Source: Chloroflexota bacterium (GTDB lineage: Bacteria; Chloroflexota; Anaerolineae; Promineifilales; Promineifilaceae). From it: a stretch of DNA of 5,409 nucleotides. Where the stretch lies: contig CP070688.1 of assembly GCA_020353135.1 (NCBI GenBank), forward strand, positions 37,398 through 42,806, given 5' to 3'. Of this stretch, positions 1-5,409 are shown one piece after another (the first letter of the stretch is position 1; every line of letters starts with the position of its first letter). The translations under genes were made by a program, and so were the position numbers. Below the pieces are notes generated by a model. That model searched no databases, had not been told where the DNA came from, and worked only from the letters and a program-made list of their open reading frames with translations.

Positions 1-720
1 CGCCAGGCCAGGACAACAATGGCTTTCATCGCCAGCCCCGATCCGCACACGAACGAGTACCTGTTTTACAGAAATCCCGGGGCAGATACCAGGCTGCGAA
101 TCGAGGAGCTGGAAGAGAGCCTGCTGACGCGTTGCAAGGTCTTGCACTTCGGATCTCTCAGCCTGGTGGAGGAACCGATTCGCAGCGCGACGCTTCAGGC
201 TGTAGAAATCGTCGGTCGGTCAGGCGGGCTCATCTCGCTGGATGTTAACTACCGGCCGACGCTGTGGGACTCGCCTGAGACCGCCTACAAAGCAGTAATG
301 GCTATCATGACCCAGGTAGATTTTCTCAAAGTTAACGAGACTGAATTGGCACTGTTGACCGGCATCGAAAAGCCGGCCGCCGGCGTCAAGGCGCTCCTGG
401 CCCTCGGCCCGCGCCTGTGCGTGATGACCTCAGGTGCTGAGGGTAGCTACTTCGCGTCGGGCGACGGCGCGGGTTTTGTACCGGCTTTTGAAGTCGAGAC
501 GGTTGACGCGACCGGTTGTGGCGACGCGTTCGTGGCCGGCTTGTTGAGCCAATTGACCGCGGCCGAGTCCTGGCCTCAGACGCCCACAAGTACCCAGATG
601 CTAGAGAGCCTGACCTATGCCAATGCGGCCGGCGCGTACACCGCTCAACGGCAAGGCGTAATTCCAGCGCTGCCCACGGCCGCAGAAGTGGACGACTTCC
701 TGAACCACCGGGGCGTTTAG
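1..720 (+). CDS. PfkB-family sugar kinase, fructokinase-like (5' partial)
   Basis: ATP-dependent kinase of the ribokinase/PfkB superfamily, cytoplasmic, probably phosphorylating a ketose such as fructose or a related sugar. The frame is open to the left edge. Codons before the ATG at 19 encode ARTT followed by MAF, which matches the conserved 'ART-LAF' strand in the middle of fructokinases, so that ATG is internal. About 80-100 N-terminal residues, including the first sugar-binding motif, are missing. Visible family marks are the FYRNPGAD segment (from nt 79), LDVNYRP-LW (from nt 238), the KVNETEL segment (from nt 328), and the C-terminal signature DATGCGDAF (nt 505-531) with the catalytic Asp at nt 523-525. 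The end (NAAGAYTAQR-GVIPALPT) is typical of fructokinases. Signature positions 2 and 5 (Ala, Cys) differ from the usual Thr/Pro and Ala. It lies 29 nt upstream of the transketolase genes, so its product probably feeds them. Family is certain; the substrate is not. Confidence 0.9.
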   Translation, partial: RQARTTMAFIASPDPHTNEYLFYRNPGADTRLRIEELEESLLTRCKVLHFGSLSLVEEPIRSATLQAVEIVGRSGGLISLDVNYRPTLWDSPETAYKAVMAIMTQVDFLKVNETELALLTGIEKPAAGVKALLALGPRLCVMTSGAEGSYFASGDGAGFVPAFEVETVDATGCGDAFVAGLLSQLTAAESWPQTPTSTQMLESLTYANAAGAYTAQRQGVIPALPTAAEVDDFLNHRGV

Positions 721-732
721 CCCGATAACAAC

Positions 733-741
733 GAGGAGGAG
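733..741 (+). promoter_or_regulatory. Ribosome binding site of transketolase N-subunit
   Basis: The purine run GAGGAGGAG lies 8 nt before the ATG at 750. It contains two overlapping GGAG cores and supports that start. It sits in the 29-nt gap after the kinase stop, which has no room for a separate terminator and promoter, so the two genes are probably co-transcribed. Confidence 0.8.
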
Positions 742-749
742 ACAAGTAC

Positions 750-1592
750 ATGCAACAAGCAGCGACGCATAGCCTGGACCTGGAAGTGCTGAAGACGACT
801 GCCAGGGAACTGCGCCTGGACATCTTGGAAATGACCAGGCTGGCGGCGTCAGGTCATCCTTCCAGTTCCTTCTCGCCGGTAGAGATTGTGACTGCGCTTT
901 ACTTCGGCGGCATTTTGCGCTACCGGCCGGACGAGCCCTGGTGGCCGGCGCGGGATCGGTTCATCATGAGTAAGGGGCACGCCGCTCCACTGCTTTACGC
1001 CGCGCTGGCCCGGGCCGGTTACTTCGAACGCGAACAGTTGTGGCATTTGCGCCAGATAGACAGCCCTGTACAAGGACATCCGATACAGGGCATGATGCCC
1101 GGCGTCGAGGCGACCACCGGCTCGCTGGGGCAGGGCCTGTCGCTGGGCGTCGGCCATGTCCTGGGATCACGGCTCAGCGGCATGGCGTATCGCGTCTATG
1201 TGCTTCTGGGCGATGGCGAGTGCGAAGCGGGCCAGATTTGGGAAGCGGCCATGGCGGCGGCCCATTTTAAGACCGACACTTTGCACGCCATCCTGGATTA
1301 CAACAAGTATCAGGAGACCGGTCCCATTAGCCGCGAAATGGCCCTGGAGCCTCTGGCTGACAAGTGGCGCTCCTTCGGCTGGCATGTGACCGAGGTCGAC
1401 GGCCATGACCTGGCGGCCGTGTTGGACGGGCTTAACGGCATGCAACGGATCGAGGGTCAGCCATCGATAATGATAGCCCACACGGTTAAGGGCAAAGGCG
1501 TCTCCTTTGTCGAGCAAGACTTCACCTACCACGGCCGGCCGATCCTCGGCCAGTTGGCGGAGCAAGCGCGGGAGGAAATATCATGGGGCTAG
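750..1592 (+). CDS. Transketolase, N-terminal (ThDP/Mg-binding) subunit
   Basis: This is the first half of a two-subunit transketolase (EC 2.2.1.1-type), which moves a two-carbon ketol unit from a ketose to an aldose using thiamine diphosphate. Its 280 residues are normal for split N-subunits. Visible motifs are SGHP at 34-37, SKGH at 74-77, QGHP at 109-112, TTGSLGQGL at 122-130, and the ThDP/Mg motif GDGE at 154-157 ending at Asn185 (GDG-x28-N). HTVKGKG follows at 244-250, with a late YHG (His261) equivalent to the substrate-side histidine of transketolases. The stretch after Asn185 reads KYQETGP where most transketolases have GLQ-IDG, so it belongs to a divergent subgroup. The start is supported by a strong SD. 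The last 10 nt overlap the C-subunit gene, as expected for a coupled complex. It cannot act alone because the pyrimidine-binding domain is in the partner. The natural substrate cannot be read from sequence. Confidence 0.95.
   Translation: MQQAATHSLDLEVLKTTARELRLDILEMTRLAASGHPSSSFSPVEIVTALYFGGILRYRPDEPWWPARDRFIMSKGHAAPLLYAALARAGYFEREQLWHLRQIDSPVQGHPIQGMMPGVEATTGSLGQGLSLGVGHVLGSRLSGMAYRVYVLLGDGECEAGQIWEAAMAAAHFKTDTLHAILDYNKYQETGPISREMALEPLADKWRSFGWHVTEVDGHDLAAVLDGLNGMQRIEGQPSIMIAHTVKGKGVSFVEQDFTYHGRPILGQLAEQAREEISWG
1570..1575 (+). promoter_or_regulatory. Ribosome binding site of transketolase C-subunit
   Basis: GGGAGG lies inside the 3' end of the N-subunit gene, 7 nt before the ATG at 1583. 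It favours this start over the later in-frame ATG at 1625 and implies translational coupling of the two subunits. Confidence 0.8.
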
Positions 1593-2545
1593 GCGAAAGA
1601 GCCGGCTTGAAGCCGAGTAAGCCGATGAGAGACGTATTTGGGGACGCGCTGTTAGCCGTGGCTGCCGACAATGAAAAAGTGGTGGTTCTCGACGGCGATC
1701 TGGGCAACTCGACCAAGGCCGAACGGGTTAGACAGACCTATCCGGAGCGATTCTTTAACATTGGCATTGCCGAGAGCAACCTTGTTGGCATCGGCGCCGG
1801 CCTGGCCGGCGCCGGCTTCATCCCCTGGATAACCAGCTTCTCGTCGTTCTTATTGTGCAATGCCTATGACCAGATCAGGCTGTCGATCGCGATGGGCAAT
1901 GTTAACGCCAAGATCCTGGGCAGCCACGGCGGCATTACCTTGGGAAAAGATGGCCCGACACAAATGGGTATTGAGGACCTGGCCTTGATGGGAGGCATGC
2001 CGACTATGGTCATCCTGGTGCCCTGCGATCCGGCTTCGATGCACGCCGCCGTGCGCGCGGCAACCGACCATGTTGGACCGGTGTTTCTGCGTTCCAGCCG
2101 GGTGCCGATGCCGCAAATTTACGACGAGGAACTGACGTTTGAGATCGGCAAGGCCAACGTGGTCCGGCCGGGCGGCAGTGTGACTATCATCGGCTGTGGG
2201 CTGATGGTGCCGTCGGCACTGGATGCGGCCGTCGAACTGGCCGAAGATGGCATCGAGGCGCGAGTGATCGACCTGCATACCATCCGGCCGCTGGACGAGG
2301 AAACCATCCTCGCCGCGGCCCGTGAAACTGGAGCAATCGTGGTCGCCGAAGAGCATCTCTTGCAGGGAGGTGTGGGCAGCAACGTGGCCCGTATCGTAGC
2401 CGCCAACTGCCCTGTGCCAATGCGCTTTGTGGGTCTGGAGGACGTTTACGTAGAGTCGGCCGACCCGGCCGATTTGTTGCGGAAGTATCATTTAACCCCA
2501 GCCGATATCGTGGCGGCCGCGCGCGCAGCTGCAGCGGCCAAATAG
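1583..2545 (+). CDS. Transketolase, C-terminal (pyrimidine-binding) subunit
   Basis: This is the second half of the split transketolase, carrying the pyrimidine domain (about residues 15-175) and the C-terminal transketolase domain (about 190-310). Its 320 residues are normal for split C-subunits. The catalytic Glu that activates thiamine is Glu64 (NIGIAESN). FSSFLLCNAYDQIR at 86-99 forms the cofactor pyrimidine pocket. By analogy with yeast and human transketolase, Arg16, Ser43 (GNST), His115 (GSHGG) and Arg173 (SSR) match the residues that hold the substrate phosphate, and Asp123 matches the acceptor-hydroxyl contact. This points to phosphorylated sugar substrates and argues against DXP synthase. 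Position 127 is Gln (DGPTQMG) where yeast and most bacterial enzymes have His; the human enzyme also has Gln there. The 10-nt overlap with the N-subunit supports a heteromeric complex. Family assignment is firm; the preferred donor and acceptor are unknown. Confidence 0.95.
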   Translation: MGLGERAGLKPSKPMRDVFGDALLAVAADNEKVVVLDGDLGNSTKAERVRQTYPERFFNIGIAESNLVGIGAGLAGAGFIPWITSFSSFLLCNAYDQIRLSIAMGNVNAKILGSHGGITLGKDGPTQMGIEDLALMGGMPTMVILVPCDPASMHAAVRAATDHVGPVFLRSSRVPMPQIYDEELTFEIGKANVVRPGGSVTIIGCGLMVPSALDAAVELAEDGIEARVIDLHTIRPLDEETILAAARETGAIVVAEEHLLQGGVGSNVARIVAANCPVPMRFVGLEDVYVESADPADLLRKYHLTPADIVAAARAAAAAK

Positions 2546-2556
2546 GGTTTACGGCT

Positions 2557-2562
2557 GGGAGG
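2557..2562 (+). promoter_or_regulatory. Ribosome binding site of DRL-like oxidoreductase
   Basis: GGGAGG lies 7 nt before the ATG at 2570, within the 24-nt gap after the transketolase C-subunit stop. It supports this start and continued operon transcription. Confidence 0.8.
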
Positions 2563-2569
2563 AAAAGTT

Positions 2570-3898
2570 ATGCTGTATCAAAAGTTGCAAAGGCTCGAGG
2601 CCGCTGGCCGGCCGATTCGTGTCGGCGCGCATGGCGCCGGCTGGATGGGTAGCGGTTTCGCGGCCCAGATGGCCCAGACTCAAGGCATGGAATTGGCCGT
2701 CCTGGCCGATGCGGATGTAGCCTCTGCTCGAGCCGCTCTCTCGGCCACCGGCCTGGCCGAGGATGACATTCTCGAGCTGAATTCGCCTGGCCCAGCCGAA
2801 GACGCCCTGCGGGCGGGCAAACGGATCATCACCGCCGATCTCGGCCTTATGGCTCAGATTGAGAGCGTGGATATCATCACCGATGTGACGCCATCGCCGG
2901 CGTCCGGAGCGGAGGTGGCCTGGCAGGCCATCCAGAACGGCAAAGACGTGGTGTTGATTAATATCGAGGCTGATGTAACCATCGGCCGGACCTTGCAGAA
3001 GGCGGCCGAGCAAGCCGGCGTCCTTTACTCGGTTTCCTCGGGCGATGAACCCGGCTGCCTGATGGAGCTGTATGATTTCGTCAGCTGCCTGGGTTTTGAG
3101 GTCATCGTCATCGGAAAGGGAAAGAACAACCCGCTAAACCCCGCTGCCACTCCTGATACTGTAGCGGAGTCGGCTCGCAAGGCGGACAAGGATCCATACC
3201 AGGTAGCTTCTTACGTCGACGGTACGAAGACAATGTTTGAGATGAGTTGCGCGGCCAATGCCACCGGCTGCCGGCCGATGCAGCAGGGCATGATCGGCCC
3301 TGAAGCTACCCTGGAAACCGTGTCCGATATCTTCGCCTTGGAGCAAGACGGCGGCTTGACCAGGTTCCCAGGCGCGGTCGATTTCGTCCAAGGAAATGCC
3401 ATGGCCGGAGGAGTTTTTGTGACCGTCAAGACAAAGTCGTCCCGCATTCGTGACGATCTTCGTTATCTAAAGGTGGGTTCGGGCGACTACTTCACCTTTT
3501 TCAGACCGTATCATTTGTGGTTTATTGAGGCGCCGATCTCTATCGCTCGGGCTTTTCTGTTGCGCGAGCCGACGCTGACTCCGCTGGACCAACCGGTGGC
3601 TGAGGCCATGGCTGTGGCCAAGAAGGCGTTGCACGTCGGAGAGCGCCTGGATGATTTTGGCGGCTACACATTTTATGGCCTCATGGATGAGGCTGAAGAG
3701 GCGCGGAAAATGAACGCGCTGCCAGCAGGAATGGCGATTGGGGCGGAAGTAGTCCGGCCGGTAGCGGCCGGGCAGGTAGTTACCTGGGATGATGTTCGAT
3801 TGGATGAAGACAGCGTCCTGGTCAAACTGCGCCGCCAGCAGGATGCCGATGAAAGTGAAATATCTACACCATTTCTATCCCGAGGAGGTTTAAGATGA
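2570..3898 (+). CDS. NAD(P)-dependent SAF-domain oxidoreductase (COG4091/DRL-like family)
   Basis: A cytoplasmic oxidoreductase of the family often labelled 'predicted homoserine dehydrogenase with SAF domain'. Residues 16-130 form a Rossmann fold: RVGAHGAGWMG has the GAGxMG dinucleotide loop at 22-27, with Asp47 after the second strand. The middle holds the family's conserved catalytic-type segments: SSGDEPG at 156-162, IGKGKNNPLNP at 181-191, YVDGTKTMFEM at 215-225, and the PYHL segment at 313-316. The C-terminus, about 340-420, is a SAF/antifreeze-like domain (KKALHVGE, GGYTFYG, DEDSVLVKLR). At 442 residues it matches the family. From general knowledge, the Brucella DXR-like enzyme (DRL), which converts deoxyxylulose phosphate to methylerythritol phosphate, is in this family, but most members are uncharacterised. 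Being between a transketolase and a sugar epimerase suggests a sugar-phosphate substrate rather than homoserine. The last 18 or so residues look unconserved and carry the next gene's SD. Reaction unknown. Confidence 0.85.
   Translation: MLYQKLQRLEAAGRPIRVGAHGAGWMGSGFAAQMAQTQGMELAVLADADVASARAALSATGLAEDDILELNSPGPAEDALRAGKRIITADLGLMAQIESVDIITDVTPSPASGAEVAWQAIQNGKDVVLINIEADVTIGRTLQKAAEQAGVLYSVSSGDEPGCLMELYDFVSCLGFEVIVIGKGKNNPLNPAATPDTVAESARKADKDPYQVASYVDGTKTMFEMSCAANATGCRPMQQGMIGPEATLETVSDIFALEQDGGLTRFPGAVDFVQGNAMAGGVFVTVKTKSSRIRDDLRYLKVGSGDYFTFFRPYHLWFIEAPISIARAFLLREPTLTPLDQPVAEAMAVAKKALHVGERLDDFGGYTFYGLMDEAEEARKMNALPAGMAIGAEVVRPVAAGQVVTWDDVRLDEDSVLVKLRRQQDADESEISTPFLSRGGLR
3882..3888 (+). promoter_or_regulatory. 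Ribosome binding site of TIM-barrel epimerase
   Basis: GAGGAGG lies within the last codons of the oxidoreductase gene, 6 nt before the ATG at 3895. With the ATGA stop/start overlap at 3895-3898 it indicates translational coupling between the two genes. Confidence 0.8.
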
Positions 3899-4857
3899 GG
3901 ACCGGTGTACTTACTGTTCTGTTTCAGGATCTACCTTTTGAACAAGCCCTGGATAAGGTGGCTGGTTTCGGCTTGACGGCCGTCGAAATCGGCAGCGGAG
4001 GCTATCCAGGCAGCCATCATTGCCCGGTTGATGAGCTTCTGGCCAGCGAGAGTAAACGCCAGGCCTATCTGGATGCAGTCGCCGCCAGAGGCCTGATCAT
4101 CAGCGCTTTCAGCTGCCATTATGAGCCGTTACACCCTGACGAAGAGATCGCGCACGAGTCGGATGAGATATTCCGCAAGTCGGTCCGGCTGGCTTCACTG
4201 ATGGGTGTGCCGGTAGTGAACGTGCTTTCGGGCACGCCGGCCGGTGCGCCGGGTGACAAAACGCCTAATTGGGTGACCTGCCCCTGGCCGCCCCACAATC
4301 TACAAATCCTGGATTACCAATGGAACGAGGTTGGCATTCCTTACTGGCGCCAGGCAGCCGATTTCGCCCAGGATAACGGGGTAAAGATCGGCGTTGAAAT
4401 GCATCCCGGCATGCTCATCTACAACGTCGAAACGATGTTACAAATGCGAGCGGAAGCCGGCCCAGCGCTTGGCTGCAACTTTGACCCGAGCCACTTGTTC
4501 TGGAATGGCGTCGATCCGGTGGTCGCCATTCGAGCTCTGGGGGATGCTATCGTTCACGTTCACGGCAAAGACAGTTTTGTTGACAAATACAATGTTTCCG
4601 TCAACGGCTGCAATGACCACAAGCCCTACGATCAAATAGCCGACAGGGCCTGGACATTTCGCAGCATCGGCTATGGACATGATGCCAAGGTCTGGAAAGA
4701 CATGATCAGCGCCTTGCGCTTAATCGGCTATGATTACGTGCTCTCTATCGAGCATGAGGATGCGTTGATGTCGGCCGATGAGGGTCTGGCCAAAGGGGTG
4801 GCGATGTTGAAAGAAGCCGGCATTATGGAAACACCGGGTGAGATGTTCTGGGCCTAA
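3895..4857 (+). CDS. Sugar phosphate isomerase/epimerase, TIM barrel (AP endonuclease 2 superfamily)
   Basis: A 320-residue (beta/alpha)8 barrel of the xylose isomerase-like/AP endonuclease 2 superfamily, which includes tagatose 3-epimerase, IolE and YcjR-type enzymes. Members interconvert sugars or sugar phosphates through metal-assisted proton transfer. The expected metal and catalytic set is visible: Glu168 (GVEMHPG), Asp197 with His200 (NFDPSH), His221/His223 (VHVHGKD) and Glu286 (SIEHED). Other family segments are PNWVTCPWPP at 124-133, PSHLFWNG-DP at 198-208, and the RSIGYGHD loop at 256-263. This matches a well-populated uncharacterised subgroup that is often found in glycoside-catabolism clusters. 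The start is set by a strong SD and the ATGA overlap with the oxidoreductase gene. It is the last gene of the operon, and its stop overlaps the convergent membrane-protein gene. Superfamily and a metal-dependent isomerase/epimerase role are likely; the substrate cannot be assigned. Confidence 0.9.
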   Translation: MRTGVLTVLFQDLPFEQALDKVAGFGLTAVEIGSGGYPGSHHCPVDELLASESKRQAYLDAVAARGLIISAFSCHYEPLHPDEEIAHESDEIFRKSVRLASLMGVPVVNVLSGTPAGAPGDKTPNWVTCPWPPHNLQILDYQWNEVGIPYWRQAADFAQDNGVKIGVEMHPGMLIYNVETMLQMRAEAGPALGCNFDPSHLFWNGVDPVVAIRALGDAIVHVHGKDSFVDKYNVSVNGCNDHKPYDQIADRAWTFRSIGYGHDAKVWKDMISALRLIGYDYVLSIEHEDALMSADEGLAKGVAMLKEAGIMETPGEMFWA

Positions 4858-5336
4858 ATCGTAAGCGAGCCGAAGTAGGCTAACATCACAAAACGCAGGC
4901 TCTTTCCTAGCCAGGCGCCGAGGACGAAGCGCCAGGCTGGCATACGCAGCACGCCGGCAATCAGCCCGCCGACGTCAAAAACCGGGTTGGGAATGGCAGC
5001 CAGCAGAAATATGGCCATGGTTCCCGATTTGCGCATCCATCTTTCGATGCGCCAGTACAGCGGGCGATCCTCAAAGGCGGTCTGGCCACTTAGGCCGACC
5101 AGGTAGCCAGTTAGCTCGCCTAAAGCCGCGCCTAGACCGGCGATGACGCCCACAGCGACCGGATCGAGCACGCTGCCGGCCGCGAACACCAAGGCGATGC
5201 CGGGCGCAGGAAGCAGGAAGGCCGCGTTGGCCACCAGGCTAACCAGAAATACCGCCGGATAACCGTAAGCGCCCAGCCGCTCAATCTCGTCCCAGGCCAG
5301 AAGTTTGGCCGCCGACATAACCAGGACCAGTACCAC
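4854..5336 (-). CDS. Small VTT-domain (DedA/YqaA-like) membrane protein
   Basis: A 160-residue integral membrane protein of the VTT (formerly SNARE-associated) family. Known relatives act in membrane homeostasis, and some DedA proteins are proposed lipid flippases. A short hydrophobic N-terminus (2-14) is followed by GYPAVFLVSLVANAAF leading into LLPAPG (41-46), a re-entrant-type motif. GLGAALGELTGYLVG with Glu74 comes next, then the second conserved block IPNPVFDVGG (115-124) with Asp121, and WLGKSLR (142-148) near the end. It is shorter than classical DedA (about 200 residues) but in the range of compact VTT proteins. The start chosen is GTG at 5336-5334, with GAGAGG 5 nt upstream. The frame stays open to the right edge without another ATG, GTG or TTG. 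Of the 24 codons upstream, 9 end in G/C, against 18 of the first 24 codons inside, which favours the GTG. A start beyond the window is still possible. Probably unrelated to the sugar operon. Confidence 0.82.
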   Translation of the reverse strand: MVLVLVMSAAKLLAWDEIERLGAYGYPAVFLVSLVANAAFLLPAPGIALVFAAGSVLDPVAVGVIAGLGAALGELTGYLVGLSGQTAFEDRPLYWRIERWMRKSGTMAIFLLAAIPNPVFDVGGLIAGVLRMPAWRFVLGAWLGKSLRFVMLAYFGSLTI

Positions 5337-5341
5337 CCATG

Positions 5342-5347
5342 CCTCTC
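5342..5347 (-). promoter_or_regulatory. Possible ribosome binding site of VTT-domain gene
   Basis: Read on the minus strand, GAGAGG lies 5 nt before the GTG at 5336-5334. It is weaker than the SD sites of the operon and is the main local support for a GTG start. Confidence 0.45.
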
Positions 5348-5409
5348 GGGCGACTACTGAACGCCATTCTGTACCTATATTCTGGTTAAGCGAACTTGGG
5401 AAAGAAGTC

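Noticed and set aside
19..720. ATG at 19 as the true start of the kinase
   Set aside because: Codons before it continue a conserved fructokinase strand, and the resulting protein would lack the whole N-terminal lid and first substrate motif. The gene runs off the left edge.
386..823. Minus-strand open frame of 145 codons spanning the kinase end and transketolase start
   Set aside because: The translation is Arg/Ser/Pro-rich low-complexity sequence, and it crosses two real genes. It is a shadow frame.
1850..2491. Long minus-strand open frame (213 codons) opposite the transketolase C-subunit
   Set aside because: It lies wholly within a well-conserved gene on the other strand. Its translation is rich in His, Arg and Gln with no recognisable domain, typical of an antisense shadow in GC-biased coding DNA.
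1583..2545. Transketolase pair as a 1-deoxyxylulose 5-phosphate synthase, which would pair with DRL
   Set aside because: DXS is a single chain with a different domain arrangement. The split form here keeps the phosphate-binding residues of true transketolases (Arg16, Ser43, His115, Arg173).
1534..2613. Recurring GGCCGG/GGCCGGCC words (for example 1534-1541 and 2606-2613) as a possible repeat or recognition element
   Set aside because: They fall within codons for Ala, Gly and Pro/Arg in conserved proteins, have no regular spacing, and reflect codon and base bias.
2570..3898. Annotation as homoserine dehydrogenase
   Set aside because: Only the Rossmann part is loosely similar. The SAF domain, the central KGKNNPLNP and DGTKT motifs and the sugar-operon context point to the COG4091/DRL-type family.
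4870..4883. Small inverted repeat AGCC...GGCT after the epimerase stop as a terminator
   Set aside because: The stem is only 4 bp, has no T-run, and lies inside the VTT coding sequence.

Overview
The window is bacterial DNA of moderately high GC. Codons ending in G or C are common, and GGCCGG-type words recur through the genes. It holds five tightly spaced plus-strand genes that look like one sugar-catabolism operon, then one minus-strand membrane-protein gene that converges on them. Gene style (split transketolase, a COG4091/DRL-like SAF-domain oxidoreductase, a short VTT-domain protein) would suit a Chloroflexota (Anaerolineae-like) or similar soil/sediment bacterium. That placement rests on general impression only and is low confidence.

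Layout: 1-720 is a PfkB-family (fructokinase-like) sugar kinase whose N-terminus lies off the left edge. 750-1592 and 1583-2545 are the N- and C-terminal halves of a two-subunit, thiamine-diphosphate-dependent transketolase, overlapping by 10 nt. 2570-3898 is a 442-residue NAD(P)-dependent oxidoreductase with a Rossmann N-terminus and a C-terminal SAF domain. It belongs to the family annotated as 'predicted homoserine dehydrogenase', which also contains the DXR-like (DRL) enzyme of Brucella. 3895-4857 is a TIM-barrel sugar-phosphate isomerase/epimerase, joined to the previous gene by an ATGA overlap. 4854-5336 on the minus strand is a small DedA/VTT-type membrane protein, probably unrelated to the operon, whose stop codon overlaps that of the epimerase gene.

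All four internal operon starts have strong purine-rich Shine-Dalgarno sites 6-8 nt upstream, and gaps are 29 nt or less, so co-transcription and partial translational coupling are likely. The promoter must lie left of the window; no transporter or regulator is visible.

The inferred job is conversion of an unidentified sugar or polyol: epimerisation or isomerisation by the TIM barrel, phosphorylation by the kinase, an oxidoreduction (perhaps with skeletal rearrangement) by the DRL-like enzyme, and two-carbon transfer by the transketolase into the pentose phosphate pool. The transketolase beside a DRL-family enzyme is the most interesting point: it does not match a textbook pathway that I can name with confidence. 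Apart from the 73 bp at the right edge and the short gaps (29 nt or less), the whole window is coding.
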